Shown: positions 42,425 to 52,495 of the stretch, piece after piece
Numbering within the stretch: the first letter of the stretch is position 1
Layout of the letters: every line of letters begins with the position of its first letter
Assembly: GCA_010024875.1 (NCBI GenBank)
Contig: RGFZ01000002.1
Location: 39,595-103,594, forward strand
Source of the DNA: Oxalobacteraceae bacterium
GTDB taxonomy: Bacteria; Pseudomonadota; Gammaproteobacteria; Burkholderiales; Burkholderiaceae_D
Direction: 5' to 3'
Length of the DNA stretch: 64,000 nucleotides
The notes under the pieces: model-generated
Told to the model about the DNA's origin: nothing
Database searches by the model: none
The model's input: the letters and a program-made list of their open reading frames with translations, nothing else
Translations under genes and position numbers: made by a program

Positions 42425-44839
42425 TCAACGGGGAGTTACTGGCTGGATCAGGTACTTGGTTAGCTCGAAGACAGGCAGCATCACCAGTCCACCGGCCACC
42501 CCAGTCATCCACTGCATCGTTGACAAGCTCTCGAACCGAAAAGCTGCGGCCAGCGGTGCCCAGCAGGTGACCAGCCACAGGGCGGTTGCGGTAACGGCCA
42601 CCACCCACAAGGTAGTCGGTGTCACCTGAGAGAGCATTTTCTTTCCGCTTCGGTCTGCTTGGCGTGCGGGCAAGATCAGCGCCGCATTCGCAGTCACCAG
42701 CATCACGAAGGCCACTGCGCGTGCGATGCCGTGATCGAACAGTCCAAGCATCTGCTGATAAAGCAGAAATACCACCAGCGTGGTCAGGCTTCCGTACACC
42801 AGACTGTGCAGCACTTGTCTGCGAGAGAGCAATGTTTCGCGCGTACTGCGGGGGGGACTCGACATCAGATCGGCAGGTCCTGCCTCTGCTTCGAACACCA
42901 ATGAGCAGGCGGGATCAATCACCAGCTCAAGAAAGGCGATATGCAGCGGGGTGAGCAGCAGCGGCAGCCCGAACAATACCGGCAGCATCGCCAGTCCAGC
43001 GATGGGTACATGGACCGCGAGCGTGTAGACCATCGCCTGACGCATATTCGCGTAGGTGCGCCGGCCCATGCGTATCGCCTCGATAATGGACGCAAAATCA
43101 TCATGTAGAAGCACCAATGATGCTGCTTCACGGGCGACATCGGTACCGCGTTGTCCCATCGCGATGCCTATGTGCGCTGCCTTGAGCGCAGGCGCATCAT
43201 TCACCCCGTCACCGGTCATGGCAACCACTTCCTGCTGTGCTTTGAGTGCTTCCACCAGTGCCAGTTTTTGCTCCGGCTTGACACGATGCCGGGCGATGGC
43301 AGCTGCCGTTTGCGGATGATCTCCCGTAATCATCACCACGCGTATGCCGGCACGCATGCACTGGGCCATGGCATCTGGTACTTCGAGCCTCAAGGGATCG
43401 GCCAGCGCGGCCAGCCCTAACCATTCAAACTGAAACTCACGCTGATGATCGGGCCAGGGTTGAGTCGCGGGGTGCAGGGCTTTGGCCACGGCGATTACCC
43501 TGAGTCCCAAGCCGGCCAGCGACTCCGCTTCCTGCATTGCCTGACGCTGTTGTTCGTTGCTCAACTGGCAGAGGAGGGCGACAGCCTCGGGTGCGCCTTT
43601 CGCTGCGACGATGTCATGGGCTTGTGAAGAGCGCCACACATGGCTCATCGCTAGCAGCCCGGGAGTGAGCTCGTATTCTCTTGCCAGCACCCGCAGATCA
43701 GGGTCACTGTCGGTCCTGGGAGAGCGCATGCCGGATAGCTGATGGAAAGCCTTTTCCATGGGATCGTGCGGCTGGCTCTCGCTGGCCAGTACGGCATAAT
43801 CGATTAGTTCATGGAAGTTTTCGGGAAGTCGTGTAGGCGTGGTCGCATCCAGCATCAGTCGCTGCCCGGGAATAGACAGCGCGGCGACCTGCATACGGTT
43901 TTGCGTGAGCGTGCCGGTCTTGTCCACACACAGTACCGTAGTCTCGCCCAGTGACTCGATCGCATGCAGCCTACGCGTGAGCACCTGTGCGGCAGCCAGC
44001 CGTCGTGCCGCCAGTGCAAAGAACACGATCATGATCACTGCAAATTCCTGTGGCAGCAGCGCCATGGCTAGTCCTATCCCGGCGAGCACGCCCTCTAGTA
44101 GGCCGCTACGCAACCACCAGAATAGGGCAATCAGTAGCAGCGACAAGAGCACACCAATCACCGCCAGGCGCTGAGTAAGGCGGTTCATTTCTTCGCGCAG
44201 CGGCGATGTCTGCAGGCTGATCTCTTCCAGCGACTGGCCGATGCGGCCCATCTCGGTGTGCTGGCCGGTTGCAGTCACGATGGCCATGCCCTGTCCCGCG
44301 ACGACGAGTGTGCCCGCGTACATGGTATCTCCCGTCGCCTTGCTGACGGCAACCGACTCGCCGGTGAGCATGGACTCATCAGTGGCCAGCTCGTGTGCGC
44401 TGAGCAATCTGGCGTCAGCTGGTACGCGGTCACCTTCGGCCAGCAACAGGCAGTCCTCTCGTACCAGCTCGCGCCCGGCAATGCGCACCTCGCGGCCGTC
44501 GCGCATGACCAACGCGCGGGGGCTGGAAAGATCCCGTAACGCCGCAAGGGCATTGTCGGTGCGCCGCTCCTGCAGCACGGTCACACTCATGATGATCAGC
44601 ACAAAGCCTAGCAAGGTCAGCGCTTCGCCGCGGTCACCCATGATCAGATAAATGCCGCCCGCGACCAGCAGCAACAAGAACATCGGCTCTTTGAGCACAT
44701 CGCGCACGATCCCGAACAGCGCTCGGCGCTGGCGCTGGCCAAGTTCGTTCAGACCTTCGGTTTGCAGACGTTGCGCCGCTGTGGCAGAAGAGAGTCCGGC
44801 AGGAAACGGTCCGGTATCCTGTTGCTTGGTATCATTCAT
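42425..44839 (-). CDS. Cation-translocating P-type ATPase
   Basis: VLCVDKTGTLTQNRMQ, MITGDHPQTAAAIAR, VAMTGDGVNDAPALKAAHIGIAMGQRGTDVAREAASLVL; 804 aa. Confidence 0.93.
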   Translation of the reverse strand: MNDTKQQDTGPFPAGLSSATAAQRLQTEGLNELGQRQRRALFGIVRDVLKEPMFLLLLVAGGIYLIMGDRGEALTLLGFVLIIMSVTVLQERRTDNALAALRDLSSPRALVMRDGREVRIAGRELVREDCLLLAEGDRVPADARLLSAHELATDESMLTGESVAVSKATGDTMYAGTLVVAGQGMAIVTATGQHTEMGRIGQSLEEISLQTSPLREEMNRLTQRLAVIGVLLSLLLIALFWWLRSGLLEGVLAGIGLAMALLPQEFAVIMIVFFALAARRLAAAQVLTRRLHAIESLGETTVLCVDKTGTLTQNRMQVAALSIPGQRLMLDATTPTRLPENFHELIDYAVLASESQPHDPMEKAFHQLSGMRSPRTDSDPDLRVLAREYELTPGLLAMSHVWRSSQAHDIVAAKGAPEAVALLCQLSNEQQRQAMQEAESLAGLGLRVIAVAKALHPATQPWPDHQREFQFEWLGLAALADPLRLEVPDAMAQCMRAGIRVVMITGDHPQTAAAIARHRVKPEQKLALVEALKAQQEVVAMTGDGVNDAPALKAAHIGIAMGQRGTDVAREAASLVLLHDDFASIIEAIRMGRRTYANMRQAMVYTLAVHVPIAGLAMLPVLFGLPLLLTPLHIAFLELVIDPACSLVFEAEAGPADLMSSPPRSTRETLLSRRQVLHSLVYGSLTTLVVFLLYQQMLGLFDHGIARAVAFVMLVTANAALILPARQADRSGKKMLSQVTPTTLWVVAVTATALWLVTCWAPLAAAFRFESLSTMQWMTGVAGGLVMLPVFELTKYLIQPVTPR

Positions 44840-44901
44840 TGTCAGCTTAGTCGGACGGCGTGAGTTTGGCTGGCCGAGGGGCGCAACACAAAGGAGCTAG
44901 C

Positions 44902-45468
44902 ATGTCTGAATCCGGATTTCACGTCCATGGCCCTCATGACCACGAGGTTGAGCACGCGTCTCATAACGGCTCGACCAGCATGGCGGTTGCGACTGCATTA
45001 CTCGCCACAGTCGGTGCGCTGTTCTCCTACATGGGAGGATACACACAGGCTAATGCCGCGCTGTTCAAGAATAACGCGGCGATCAAAAAGACTGAAGCCT
45101 CTAATCAATGGAATTACTATCAGGCTAAGAGCAGCAAGCAAAATCTCGCTGAGCTGTCGCTGGATGTCGTCTCACAGCCCGAGCGCCGTCAGCGCTATGC
45201 CGAATCGATCGAGCGCTACAAGACAGAGAAAGGCGAGATCAAGGCCAAGGCCGAGGCGCTGGAGAAGGAATCGACTGACTGGGATGAGAAATCCGAGCAG
45301 CAGATGCACCAGCATCATCGTTGGGCGCAGGCAACCACGGCAATTCAGGTGTCGATTGCGCTAGCAGCCATTGCCCTGCTGACGCGACGTCGAGTGATGG
45401 AACTGGCCATGTATGGTCTCGCCGGTTTTGGTTTGGTGTTAGGTGTGATGGCGTATCTTCACCTTTGA
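44902..45468 (+). CDS. DUF4337-like membrane protein
   Basis: STSMAVATALLATVGALFSYMGGYTQANAALFKNNAAIKKTEASNQWNYYQAKSSKQNLAEL. Confidence 0.8.
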   Translation: MSESGFHVHGPHDHEVEHASHNGSTSMAVATALLATVGALFSYMGGYTQANAALFKNNAAIKKTEASNQWNYYQAKSSKQNLAELSLDVVSQPERRQRYAESIERYKTEKGEIKAKAEALEKESTDWDEKSEQQMHQHHRWAQATTAIQVSIALAAIALLTRRRVMELAMYGLAGFGLVLGVMAYLHL

Positions 45469-45513
45469 TCCTCGCAATACATTACGGCATGCTGCCAATT
45501 AGGTGATCATCCA

Positions 45514-46875
45514 ATGAAACTCAGTTTTCTCGGCGCCGCTGGTACGGTCACTGGCTCCAAAACCCTGATCGAGCATCAAGGCAAGCGCCTACTGATCGAC
45601 TGCGGCTTGTTTCAGGGATTTAAGAACCTGCGTCTGATGAACTGGGAGGGCTGGCCTTTTGATCCGCGCACTCTGGATGCAGTCGTGCTCACGCATGCGC
45701 ATCTCGATCATAGCGGCGCTCTGCCGCTATTGATCCGCAATGGTTTCAAAGGACCAATTTACGCGACCGCCGCCACCACGGAACTGTGTGGTTTGCTGTT
45801 ACCGGACAGCGGGCACCTGCAGGAGGATGATGCAAATTTTGCGAACCGTCATAAATCATCCCGTCATACCCCCGCGCTACCGCTTTACACCGAGGAAGAC
45901 GCGCGCCATGCGCTGAAATTTTTCAGGCCGGTGGAGCCGGGGCAGGTGGTGAAGGTCGGTCCAATCAACATAAGACTGCGTCCCTCTGGCCACATTCTCG
46001 GTGCCTGCTCGGCGGAGCTTCGCACGGCACGCGGCAGTCTGTTGTTCTCAGGGGATGTTGGCAGACCCGATGATCTGGTGATGCAGCCCCCCGAGCCGAT
46101 CGAGCATGCGGATTATCTGGTGGTGGAATCGACCTATGGTGATCGCCTGCATGAATCCTACGATGGCGGTGCGGAATTGGCCGAGGTGATCACCCGGACG
46201 GCGGCGCGTGGGGGAATTGTCCTCGTACCATCCTTTGCGGTGGGGCGTGCGCAGAATCTGCTGTACGAGATTTTTCTGTTGAAGCGCGCAGGACGCATCC
46301 CCGATTTACCCGTGTTTCTCGACAGCCCGATGGCGATCGATTCCATGCATATCTATCAGCGCCATCGGCGCGAACACCGGCTTTCGGTGGACGATTGCAA
46401 GGGCATGTCACACATCGCGAAGATCTGTCGCACGGTGCAAGAGTCGCGCGAACTAGATCAGCAACGCTATCCGGCAATCATCATCTCGGCCAGTGGCATG
46501 GCGACCGGTGGACGAGTATTGCATCATTTGCGCGCACTGGGCCCCGATCATCGCAACAGTATCGTTTTTGCCGGATATCAGGCTGGCGGAACACGCGGCG
46601 CGCGGCTGGTGGCGGGTGAACGCTCCGTGCGTATTTTTGGTGAGGACGTGCGCATCAATGCCGAAGTCATTTCTCTGGCCGGCATGTCCGCGCATGCCGA
46701 TGCCGCTCAGCTAATCGACTGGATGAAAACAGCGCCGAAGGCACCGCGCCATGTGTTCATCAATCACGGCGAAGCAAACGCTGCGGAGGCGCTGCGCATT
46801 CGTATCGGACGGGAGCTGCGCTGGGACGCGAGTGTCCCGCTCTTAGGGCAAAGGGTCGAGATCACCGGGCTTTGA
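45514..46875 (+). CDS. MBL-fold beta-CASP RNA-processing exonuclease-like protein
   Basis: GAAGTVTGSKTLIEHQGKRLLIDCGLFQG; LTHAHLDHSG; SASGMATGGRVLHHL; SLAGMSAHADAAQLIDWM. Confidence 0.93.
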   Translation: MKLSFLGAAGTVTGSKTLIEHQGKRLLIDCGLFQGFKNLRLMNWEGWPFDPRTLDAVVLTHAHLDHSGALPLLIRNGFKGPIYATAATTELCGLLLPDSGHLQEDDANFANRHKSSRHTPALPLYTEEDARHALKFFRPVEPGQVVKVGPINIRLRPSGHILGACSAELRTARGSLLFSGDVGRPDDLVMQPPEPIEHADYLVVESTYGDRLHESYDGGAELAEVITRTAARGGIVLVPSFAVGRAQNLLYEIFLLKRAGRIPDLPVFLDSPMAIDSMHIYQRHRREHRLSVDDCKGMSHIAKICRTVQESRELDQQRYPAIIISASGMATGGRVLHHLRALGPDHRNSIVFAGYQAGGTRGARLVAGERSVRIFGEDVRINAEVISLAGMSAHADAAQLIDWMKTAPKAPRHVFINHGEANAAEALRIRIGRELRWDASVPLLGQRVEITGL

Positions 46876-46903
46876 GCCGGCACCGCGCTTGCGGCGCATC
46901 GGC

Positions 46904-47239
46904 CTAGCGCTTGACTGTCATTGGAAAGTCCCTGAGCAGCTTCTGGCACAGCGCTTCCTTGCCCATCTCCTTTGATTTGCTCTCGAAAGTCTGCTGGCCT
47001 TTGATGAACAGTTCTCTCGACGCGCCTTTGCCGATCTTTTCCATGCACGCCTGAGAGTCCTGCTGGAAGCGCCAAGCATAATACCCAAATGGGCATTCAG
47101 TGCGTGCCTTGGTGAACAGACCATCCATCTTGATCAGGTTGTCGCACTGCTGTGCGCTGGCGGAGTGGGAGCTCAGCAAAGTGAGCAATACGGCCAGCGC
47201 AGTCAGTGCAGAGAGAGAGTTTTTTTTATTTGGGTGCAT
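46904..47239 (-). CDS. Exported hypothetical protein
   Basis: 111 aa with signal peptide LTALAVLLTLLSSHSASAQ and four downstream Cys. Confidence 0.6.
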   Translation of the reverse strand: MHPNKKNSLSALTALAVLLTLLSSHSASAQQCDNLIKMDGLFTKARTECPFGYYAWRFQQDSQACMEKIGKGASRELFIKGQQTFESKSKEMGKEALCQKLLRDFPMTVKR

Positions 47240-47393
47240 AGCGTAGGGTCAGAACGGGGTACTCAGTCGAGAGTGTACCGAAAGACCTTGGGTCGGTAGG
47301 GGCAGCATCAGCTCAGGCCATGTCAGCGACCGATCTGTGTCGGCCCCGATGGACTGAACGACTGCGGCAGCAACTCGCACTACAATAGGCCGC

Positions 47394-48404
47394 ATGGAGA
47401 CAGAACCGACATTCCAACTTTCCATGCTGGACCTCGTGCCCGTGCGCGAGGGCGCCAGCATTGCCGATGCGCTCTGGCAGGCGCAGCGCACGGCGCAGCA
47501 TGCCGAGTCATTGGGCTTTACTCGCTATTGGGTCGCAGAACATCACAACCTGCAAGGCATTGCCAGCTCGGCCACTGCGGTTCTCGTCGGACATATCGCC
47601 AGCGGTACGCACCGGATACGAGTGGGCTCGGGTGGCATCATGCTGCCCAACCATGCGCCGCTGACCGTGGCCGAGGCATTCGGCACACTGGCCGAGTTGT
47701 ATCCGGGCCGGATTGATCTGGGTCTGGGCCGTGCGCCCGGCACCGATCCCGTGACGATGCGCGCGCTGCGCCGCGACCGCGTCGAAACCGAGGAAGATTT
47801 TCCGCGCGATGTCGCCGAGCTGCAGGGTCTGCTCGCACCCACAGTACGGGGTCAGCGCGTGGTGGCGATGCCGGGTGCGGGCACCCAAGTCCCTATCTGG
47901 CTGCTGGGCTCGAGCTTGTTTTCCGCTTCGCTGGCGGCTGAACGAGGTCTGCCATTTGCATTTGCGTCGCATTTTGCACCGCGTTTCTTGATGCAAGCGG
48001 CGAATCTGTACCGAAATCGTTTCCAGCCTTCTGACGTACTCGACAAACCTTACCTGATGATCGGTGTGCCGCTGGTCGCTGCGCCCACGGATGAAGAAGC
48101 AGAGTATCTCGCCAGCAGCGTCTTCCGGCGCGTGCTGGGCATACTAACTGGCGACCGTCGGCCATTGCAGCCGCCCGAGCGAGATTTCATGGATCACTTG
48201 TCTGCGGACGAGCGGCAGGGTATCGCCGGTTTTTTGGGTGCGGCCGTGATCGGCGGTCCGGAAACAGTGAGAGAAGGTTTGATGCAATTGCAGCAGGCCA
48301 CGGGTGCCGACGAGCTCATTCTGACCTGTGATGTTTATGACCCCGAGCTTCGATTGCGCTCGATGAGCATAGCTGCTGAATGCGTCGCGCTAGCGACGGC
48401 TTAA
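47394..48404 (+). CDS. LLM-class flavin-dependent (luciferase-like) oxidoreductase
   Basis: [79 protein letters not shown]. Confidence 0.93.
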   Translation: METEPTFQLSMLDLVPVREGASIADALWQAQRTAQHAESLGFTRYWVAEHHNLQGIASSATAVLVGHIASGTHRIRVGSGGIMLPNHAPLTVAEAFGTLAELYPGRIDLGLGRAPGTDPVTMRALRRDRVETEEDFPRDVAELQGLLAPTVRGQRVVAMPGAGTQVPIWLLGSSLFSASLAAERGLPFAFASHFAPRFLMQAANLYRNRFQPSDVLDKPYLMIGVPLVAAPTDEEAEYLASSVFRRVLGILTGDRRPLQPPERDFMDHLSADERQGIAGFLGAAVIGGPETVREGLMQLQQATGADELILTCDVYDPELRLRSMSIAAECVALATA

Positions 48405-48450
48405 GGCGAAGTAAGGCTCCCCATGAAACGTGGGCTTATGTGGCGCCTTG

Positions 48451-48645
48451 TTATTGAAATCTGACTTTGAATTTATCGCGGCAATCTTCCGACATCACCT
48501 GAAACTGGCGATAGTTTTTTGCGTTGCGTGAGGCATTTAACAGGCACGCTTCGTAAGTTTTTGGGCCGTTGTTGCACGCGGTCAGCGTCATGACCAGCCA
48601 GAGCGGGATGACGCTGCAGAGCCTGAAGATCCTGGTAACTTTCAT
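48451..48645 (-). CDS. Small lipoprotein, hypothetical
   Basis: 64 aa with lipobox LTAC. Confidence 0.55.
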   Translation of the reverse strand: MKVTRIFRLCSVIPLWLVMTLTACNNGPKTYEACLLNASRNAKNYRQFQVMSEDCRDKFKVRFQ

Positions 48646-48767
48646 GTTGCTGCGAAAAGTGCCTCAGACGGATGTCTACGGAACCATTTCTTTTTTACAT
48701 TCGACAATATCTTAGCCAGAATTTTTATTTTTTGCGCTGAACCTAAGTGCAAAGTCAGCATGTTGGC

Positions 48768-50009
48768 TCAGTCTTGGTTGGTGGTGTCCATCTCGCTCTC
48801 TGAGGGGGTCAGTCCGTAGGGGTGGACCAGTGGCCACACATGGGCGGGCACCATCGATTTCATGCGCGCTGGCTGTTCGCGCCGCAAATGCACCACGGTT
48901 TCGATGGCTTTCATTTCCACGCGTGCCCGCGCGAATTCCAGTCCGCGAGGACCAATGCGCGGCATGAGCCAGCCCACCACAGGGCGCAGCCATTGAGGCA
49001 TTTTTCGCAGTGGCAGGCCGCCGGCAGCGCGCAGAGTGTTCTGCAAAAAGCCGCGCACCGCGCCAGCGCGTCGGCCAGCGCTGCCCGGCTGGCTGAGGGT
49101 GATTTCGTCGCCCAGCAAATCCAGCATCTGTTGCCCACGCACATTGCGCACCAAGAGCCACTGTTGACCTTCTCCGCCCATGTAACCCACGGTGATGTCG
49201 GCCAGAGTATTCGTGTAGTCGACGCAAGTCTTGCAGGTCAGCGGAAAAAAATCTGGGGGTAAATCCGACAGAGGCAGCTGCAAAAAAGGGATTGCGCGGC
49301 GACGCCCGTCGTCATAGCGAATCTCGACGTGATAGTCGGCACGAAATTCCAGATAGGTGATGCGTTCCGGTGCTGGTTCGAGTAGCGACAGAAAGCGATG
49401 AAAATTCTCGGTGGTCGTGTTGTCCGAACACGGCGTGCCGATCACGAACAACTGCTCTAGGCCAAGCTCGCGCTCCAGCGCGCGCAACGCGTATACCTGA
49501 CAAGGAATACCGATGACGGCCAGCCGCTTCACGCCGTTGCGAATGGCTGGCTCCAGTAACGACAGCAGTGGCGCATAGCCCATACGCATGCCACGACATT
49601 GCGCAAGATCCGACGCGCGAGTGACCAGCACGGGCTCGGGTTTCCATTTGTCAGCCGCATCCGGTTTGACCGTCAGCACGCCATCGACTGTGCCGGTTTC
49701 CAGCAGACGCTCTGCTAGTCGGGTCGTGATCCCTGTCCACTGTGCGCCCTGCGAGGGTGTCTTCAGCGTCGCCCTGTGCATCCCCTGCAATACGCCGAAG
49801 TGCGCCTCATGCTCGCGTGCCGCTTGTCGGCTTCTTCCATGCGCCTGCATTTCTAGCGTCGGGTAGTCGGGGCGAATGAACTGACAGGCACGGCCGCAGC
49901 GTTTCGGGTCCTCCGAGCGGGAGATGCCGCAATCCGTGCACAAGCTGCGAAATGGCGAGACTTGCGGTGATGGCGGTGAGGGAGGGGTGATCGGCGGCAT
50001 GGGATCCAA
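48768..50009 (-). CDS. Coenzyme F420 hydrogenase/dehydrogenase beta-subunit family protein (BciB-like)
   Basis: LCTDCGISRSEDPKRCGRACQFIRPDYP; VIGIPCQVYALRALERELGLEQLFVIGTPCSDNTTTENFHRFL; CKTCVDYTNTLADITVGYMGG. Confidence 0.8.
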   Translation of the reverse strand: MDPMPPITPPSPPSPQVSPFRSLCTDCGISRSEDPKRCGRACQFIRPDYPTLEMQAHGRSRQAAREHEAHFGVLQGMHRATLKTPSQGAQWTGITTRLAERLLETGTVDGVLTVKPDAADKWKPEPVLVTRASDLAQCRGMRMGYAPLLSLLEPAIRNGVKRLAVIGIPCQVYALRALERELGLEQLFVIGTPCSDNTTTENFHRFLSLLEPAPERITYLEFRADYHVEIRYDDGRRRAIPFLQLPLSDLPPDFFPLTCKTCVDYTNTLADITVGYMGGEGQQWLLVRNVRGQQMLDLLGDEITLSQPGSAGRRAGAVRGFLQNTLRAAGGLPLRKMPQWLRPVVGWLMPRIGPRGLEFARARVEMKAIETVVHLRREQPARMKSMVPAHVWPLVHPYGLTPSESEMDTTNQD

Positions 50010-50214
50010 AAATGTTTCCGCTTATTAAATAGTCGAGCTCGCAGCCTGTCCACAGTTTTCGTGGAAAAGTCTGTGGATCGTTGCCATAGAATTGAATTAA
50101 ATAATTGATTTCATTAAATAAATTGAATTTGGGCGAAATCAGTTCAAGGAGGAAAAACCCTTCGGCTTGTCAGTTTACTGCAAGAAAAACTTGCCTTATG
50201 GTGCAAACATAAAC

Positions 50215-50234
50215 GAGAATGATTCGCATTAATC
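50215..50234. promoter_or_regulatory. Fur-box-like operator upstream of TonB receptor
   Basis: GAGAATGATTCGCATTAATC, close to GATAATGATAATCATTATC. Confidence 0.6.
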
Positions 50235-50278
50235 ATGTTTCTACAAGTCACTGCAACTTTTAGGAGGGGTAAGTTTTC

Positions 50279-52411
50279 ATGGGTAGTTCGAGCGCCTCAC
50301 GCAATTCGGTCGGACCGGCAGGGCTGACCATTCTGGCATTGGCGGCAAGCGCGCTATGTGCTCAGACTGCGGCGCAGACCGGTGCTGAAGAAACTGCAGA
50401 ACGCACTCTTCCACGCGTGGATGTGATCGGCACCGCGAACAGCGTTAGCCACAGTCCTGGGTCAGCGCAGGTGATTGATGCAGCGACGTTGGAAGAAAGC
50501 CGAGTCTTCAATGTGAATGAAGCCCTGCGCAAGGTGCCAGGGGTACATGTACGCGATGAAGAGGGCGTGGGATTACGACCCAACATCGGCATGCGCGGAC
50601 AGAATCCGACCCGCTCGACTAAGACCTTGCTGCTGGAAGATGGACTGCCGCTGTCTTTCGCGCCGTACGGAGATAATGCGAGCTACTACCATCCGCCGAT
50701 CGATCGCTATGACGCGATTGAAATCAGCAAAGGTAGTCAGGTCATACGCTTCGGTCCTCAGACAGCGGGCGGGGTGGTCAACTACATCACGCCGATGCCG
50801 CAACAGGAGCGAGCAGGTTTTGTCGGTTTTGCTGCTGGCTCGCGCGGCTATATGAATAGCCACCTGATGGCCACCGGGAATGGCGCGATGGTCGACCTGT
50901 ATCACAAGGAATCCGACGGCGCGCGCGAGAACATGCACAGTCGGCTGGATGACCTGAATTTCAAATGGGTCGGGCGTCTGAATGATGAGCAGAACATCAC
51001 ACTACGCGCGAGTCATTTTCGCGAACACTCTCAGCTGACCTACTCCGGATTGACTCAGGCCGAATATGCAGCTAATCCGCGCCAGAACCCATTCCGTAAT
51101 GATCATTTCGATGCCAACCGCACGGGTCTATCTGCTACGCATGAGTGGAGACTGAATGCCGACCGTCGCTTGCTCACCAGCGTCTACGGTGCCTACTTTG
51201 ATCGTGACTGGTGGCGACAGGCGTCTGCCTCGACGGATTGCCGCCCTGTGAATCTTACTAACTGCCAGGTGGACGGGCGCCTTCGCGCTTACACCACCCT
51301 GGGCATCGACAGCCGTTTGTTCCAGAAGCATGCAATTTTCGGGCTGCAGCATGATCTCGAGGTCGGAGTGAAGCTGCAGTCAGAAATACAGAAGCGCCGG
51401 CAGGAGCGTTATTCGTCTTATACGAACTACGTCAGCAGCACGGCGATGAGCGTGATCGAGAATCAGGAACGCCGTACGCAGGCGATATCGGCATTTGCGT
51501 CGAACCGCACACAGTTCAATGAGCGTCTTGCAGTCACGCCCATCCTGCGCGTTGAGCAGATCAACTACGAGCGGAATCTGTTCGTTACCAGTACCTCGGC
51601 AACGCCAACATCAGGCAACACGAGCTTCACTGAATTCGTGCCTGGTGTGGGCGCGACATACGAGTTGGACGGCAGCTCACAGCTGTACGGTGGCGTACAC
51701 AAGGGCTTTAGCCCGCCGCGCGTCGAAGATGCAATCAACAGCAGCGGTGGCACGGTGAATCTCAACGCCGAGAGCAGTATCAATGCTGAACTGGGACTGC
51801 GGTCCTCACCAAGCAAGGATATTCGCTTCGACGTGGCAGTATTTCGTAATGATTTCAGCAATCTGGTGCAGGTTGGTAGCATCGCGGGGGGCTCCACAGC
51901 TTACTCGGAAGGTAAGGCGCTGTTCCAAGGCTTGGAACTGGCCGGGCAGGCAGATAGGCTGACGAGCGCAGTGGATGGCAATGTGTTCGCGCGCATTGCA
52001 CTGACTTGGCTGCCGACAGCAGAGCAGAGATCTGCGTTCAACAGTCCGACATCAACAACAGCAGTTGTCAATCAGTCCGGCAAGCGTTTGCCCTACGCGC
52101 CTGAACATCTCCTGACGCTGACCCTAGGCTACCGGGCCCCGCAATTCTGGAACGCGCGCGTTGAGTACGTTCATGTAAGTCAGCAATATGCGAGCTTTGA
52201 TAACCAGGTGTCGCCTAGCGCCGATGGCCAGAAAGGATTGATTGATGCTTACGGTATCTGGAATGCGGTACTTAATTACATGATAGGGCAAGCGAATTTT
52301 TTCATCGCAGGAAAAAATCTGGGCGACGCTACTTACATCGTCGACCGTACGCGCGGAATACAAGTTGGTATGCCCCGTACATTACAAGTGGGTATGAAGT
52401 ACGCATTCTGA
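50279..52411 (+). CDS. TonB-dependent siderophore/ferric-citrate-type receptor
   Basis: 710 aa; VNEALRKVPGVHVRDEEGVGLRPNIGMRGQNPTRSTKTLLLEDGLPLSFAPYGDNASYYHPPIDRYDAIEISKGSQVIRFGPQTAGGVVNYIT; C-terminal beta-strand ending in F. Confidence 0.93.
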   Translation: MGSSSASRNSVGPAGLTILALAASALCAQTAAQTGAEETAERTLPRVDVIGTANSVSHSPGSAQVIDAATLEESRVFNVNEALRKVPGVHVRDEEGVGLRPNIGMRGQNPTRSTKTLLLEDGLPLSFAPYGDNASYYHPPIDRYDAIEISKGSQVIRFGPQTAGGVVNYITPMPQQERAGFVGFAAGSRGYMNSHLMATGNGAMVDLYHKESDGARENMHSRLDDLNFKWVGRLNDEQNITLRASHFREHSQLTYSGLTQAEYAANPRQNPFRNDHFDANRTGLSATHEWRLNADRRLLTSVYGAYFDRDWWRQASASTDCRPVNLTNCQVDGRLRAYTTLGIDSRLFQKHAIFGLQHDLEVGVKLQSEIQKRRQERYSSYTNYVSSTAMSVIENQERRTQAISAFASNRTQFNERLAVTPILRVEQINYERNLFVTSTSATPTSGNTSFTEFVPGVGATYELDGSSQLYGGVHKGFSPPRVEDAINSSGGTVNLNAESSINAELGLRSSPSKDIRFDVAVFRNDFSNLVQVGSIAGGSTAYSEGKALFQGLELAGQADRLTSAVDGNVFARIALTWLPTAEQRSAFNSPTSTTAVVNQSGKRLPYAPEHLLTLTLGYRAPQFWNARVEYVHVSQQYASFDNQVSPSADGQKGLIDAYGIWNAVLNYMIGQANFFIAGKNLGDATYIVDRTRGIQVGMPRTLQVGMKYAF

Positions 52412-52433
52412 TCAGCACAACTTTACTGTAGCG

Positions 52434-52495
52434 ACCCCGTCACCCTGCGCAATATCACTCTCCTCCGCTGTGCGCGGGTGTGACGGGGGATTTTT
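52434..52495 (+). terminator. Probable terminator after TonB receptor
   Basis: CCCCGTCAC ... GTGACGGGG inverted repeat followed by GATTTTT. Confidence 0.5.

Noticed and set aside
48712-49227. 171-aa minus-strand ORF overlapping the BciB-like gene in another frame
   Set aside because: Alternative frame of the same strand with Arg/Ala-rich composition; the 413-aa frame carries the conserved cysteines.
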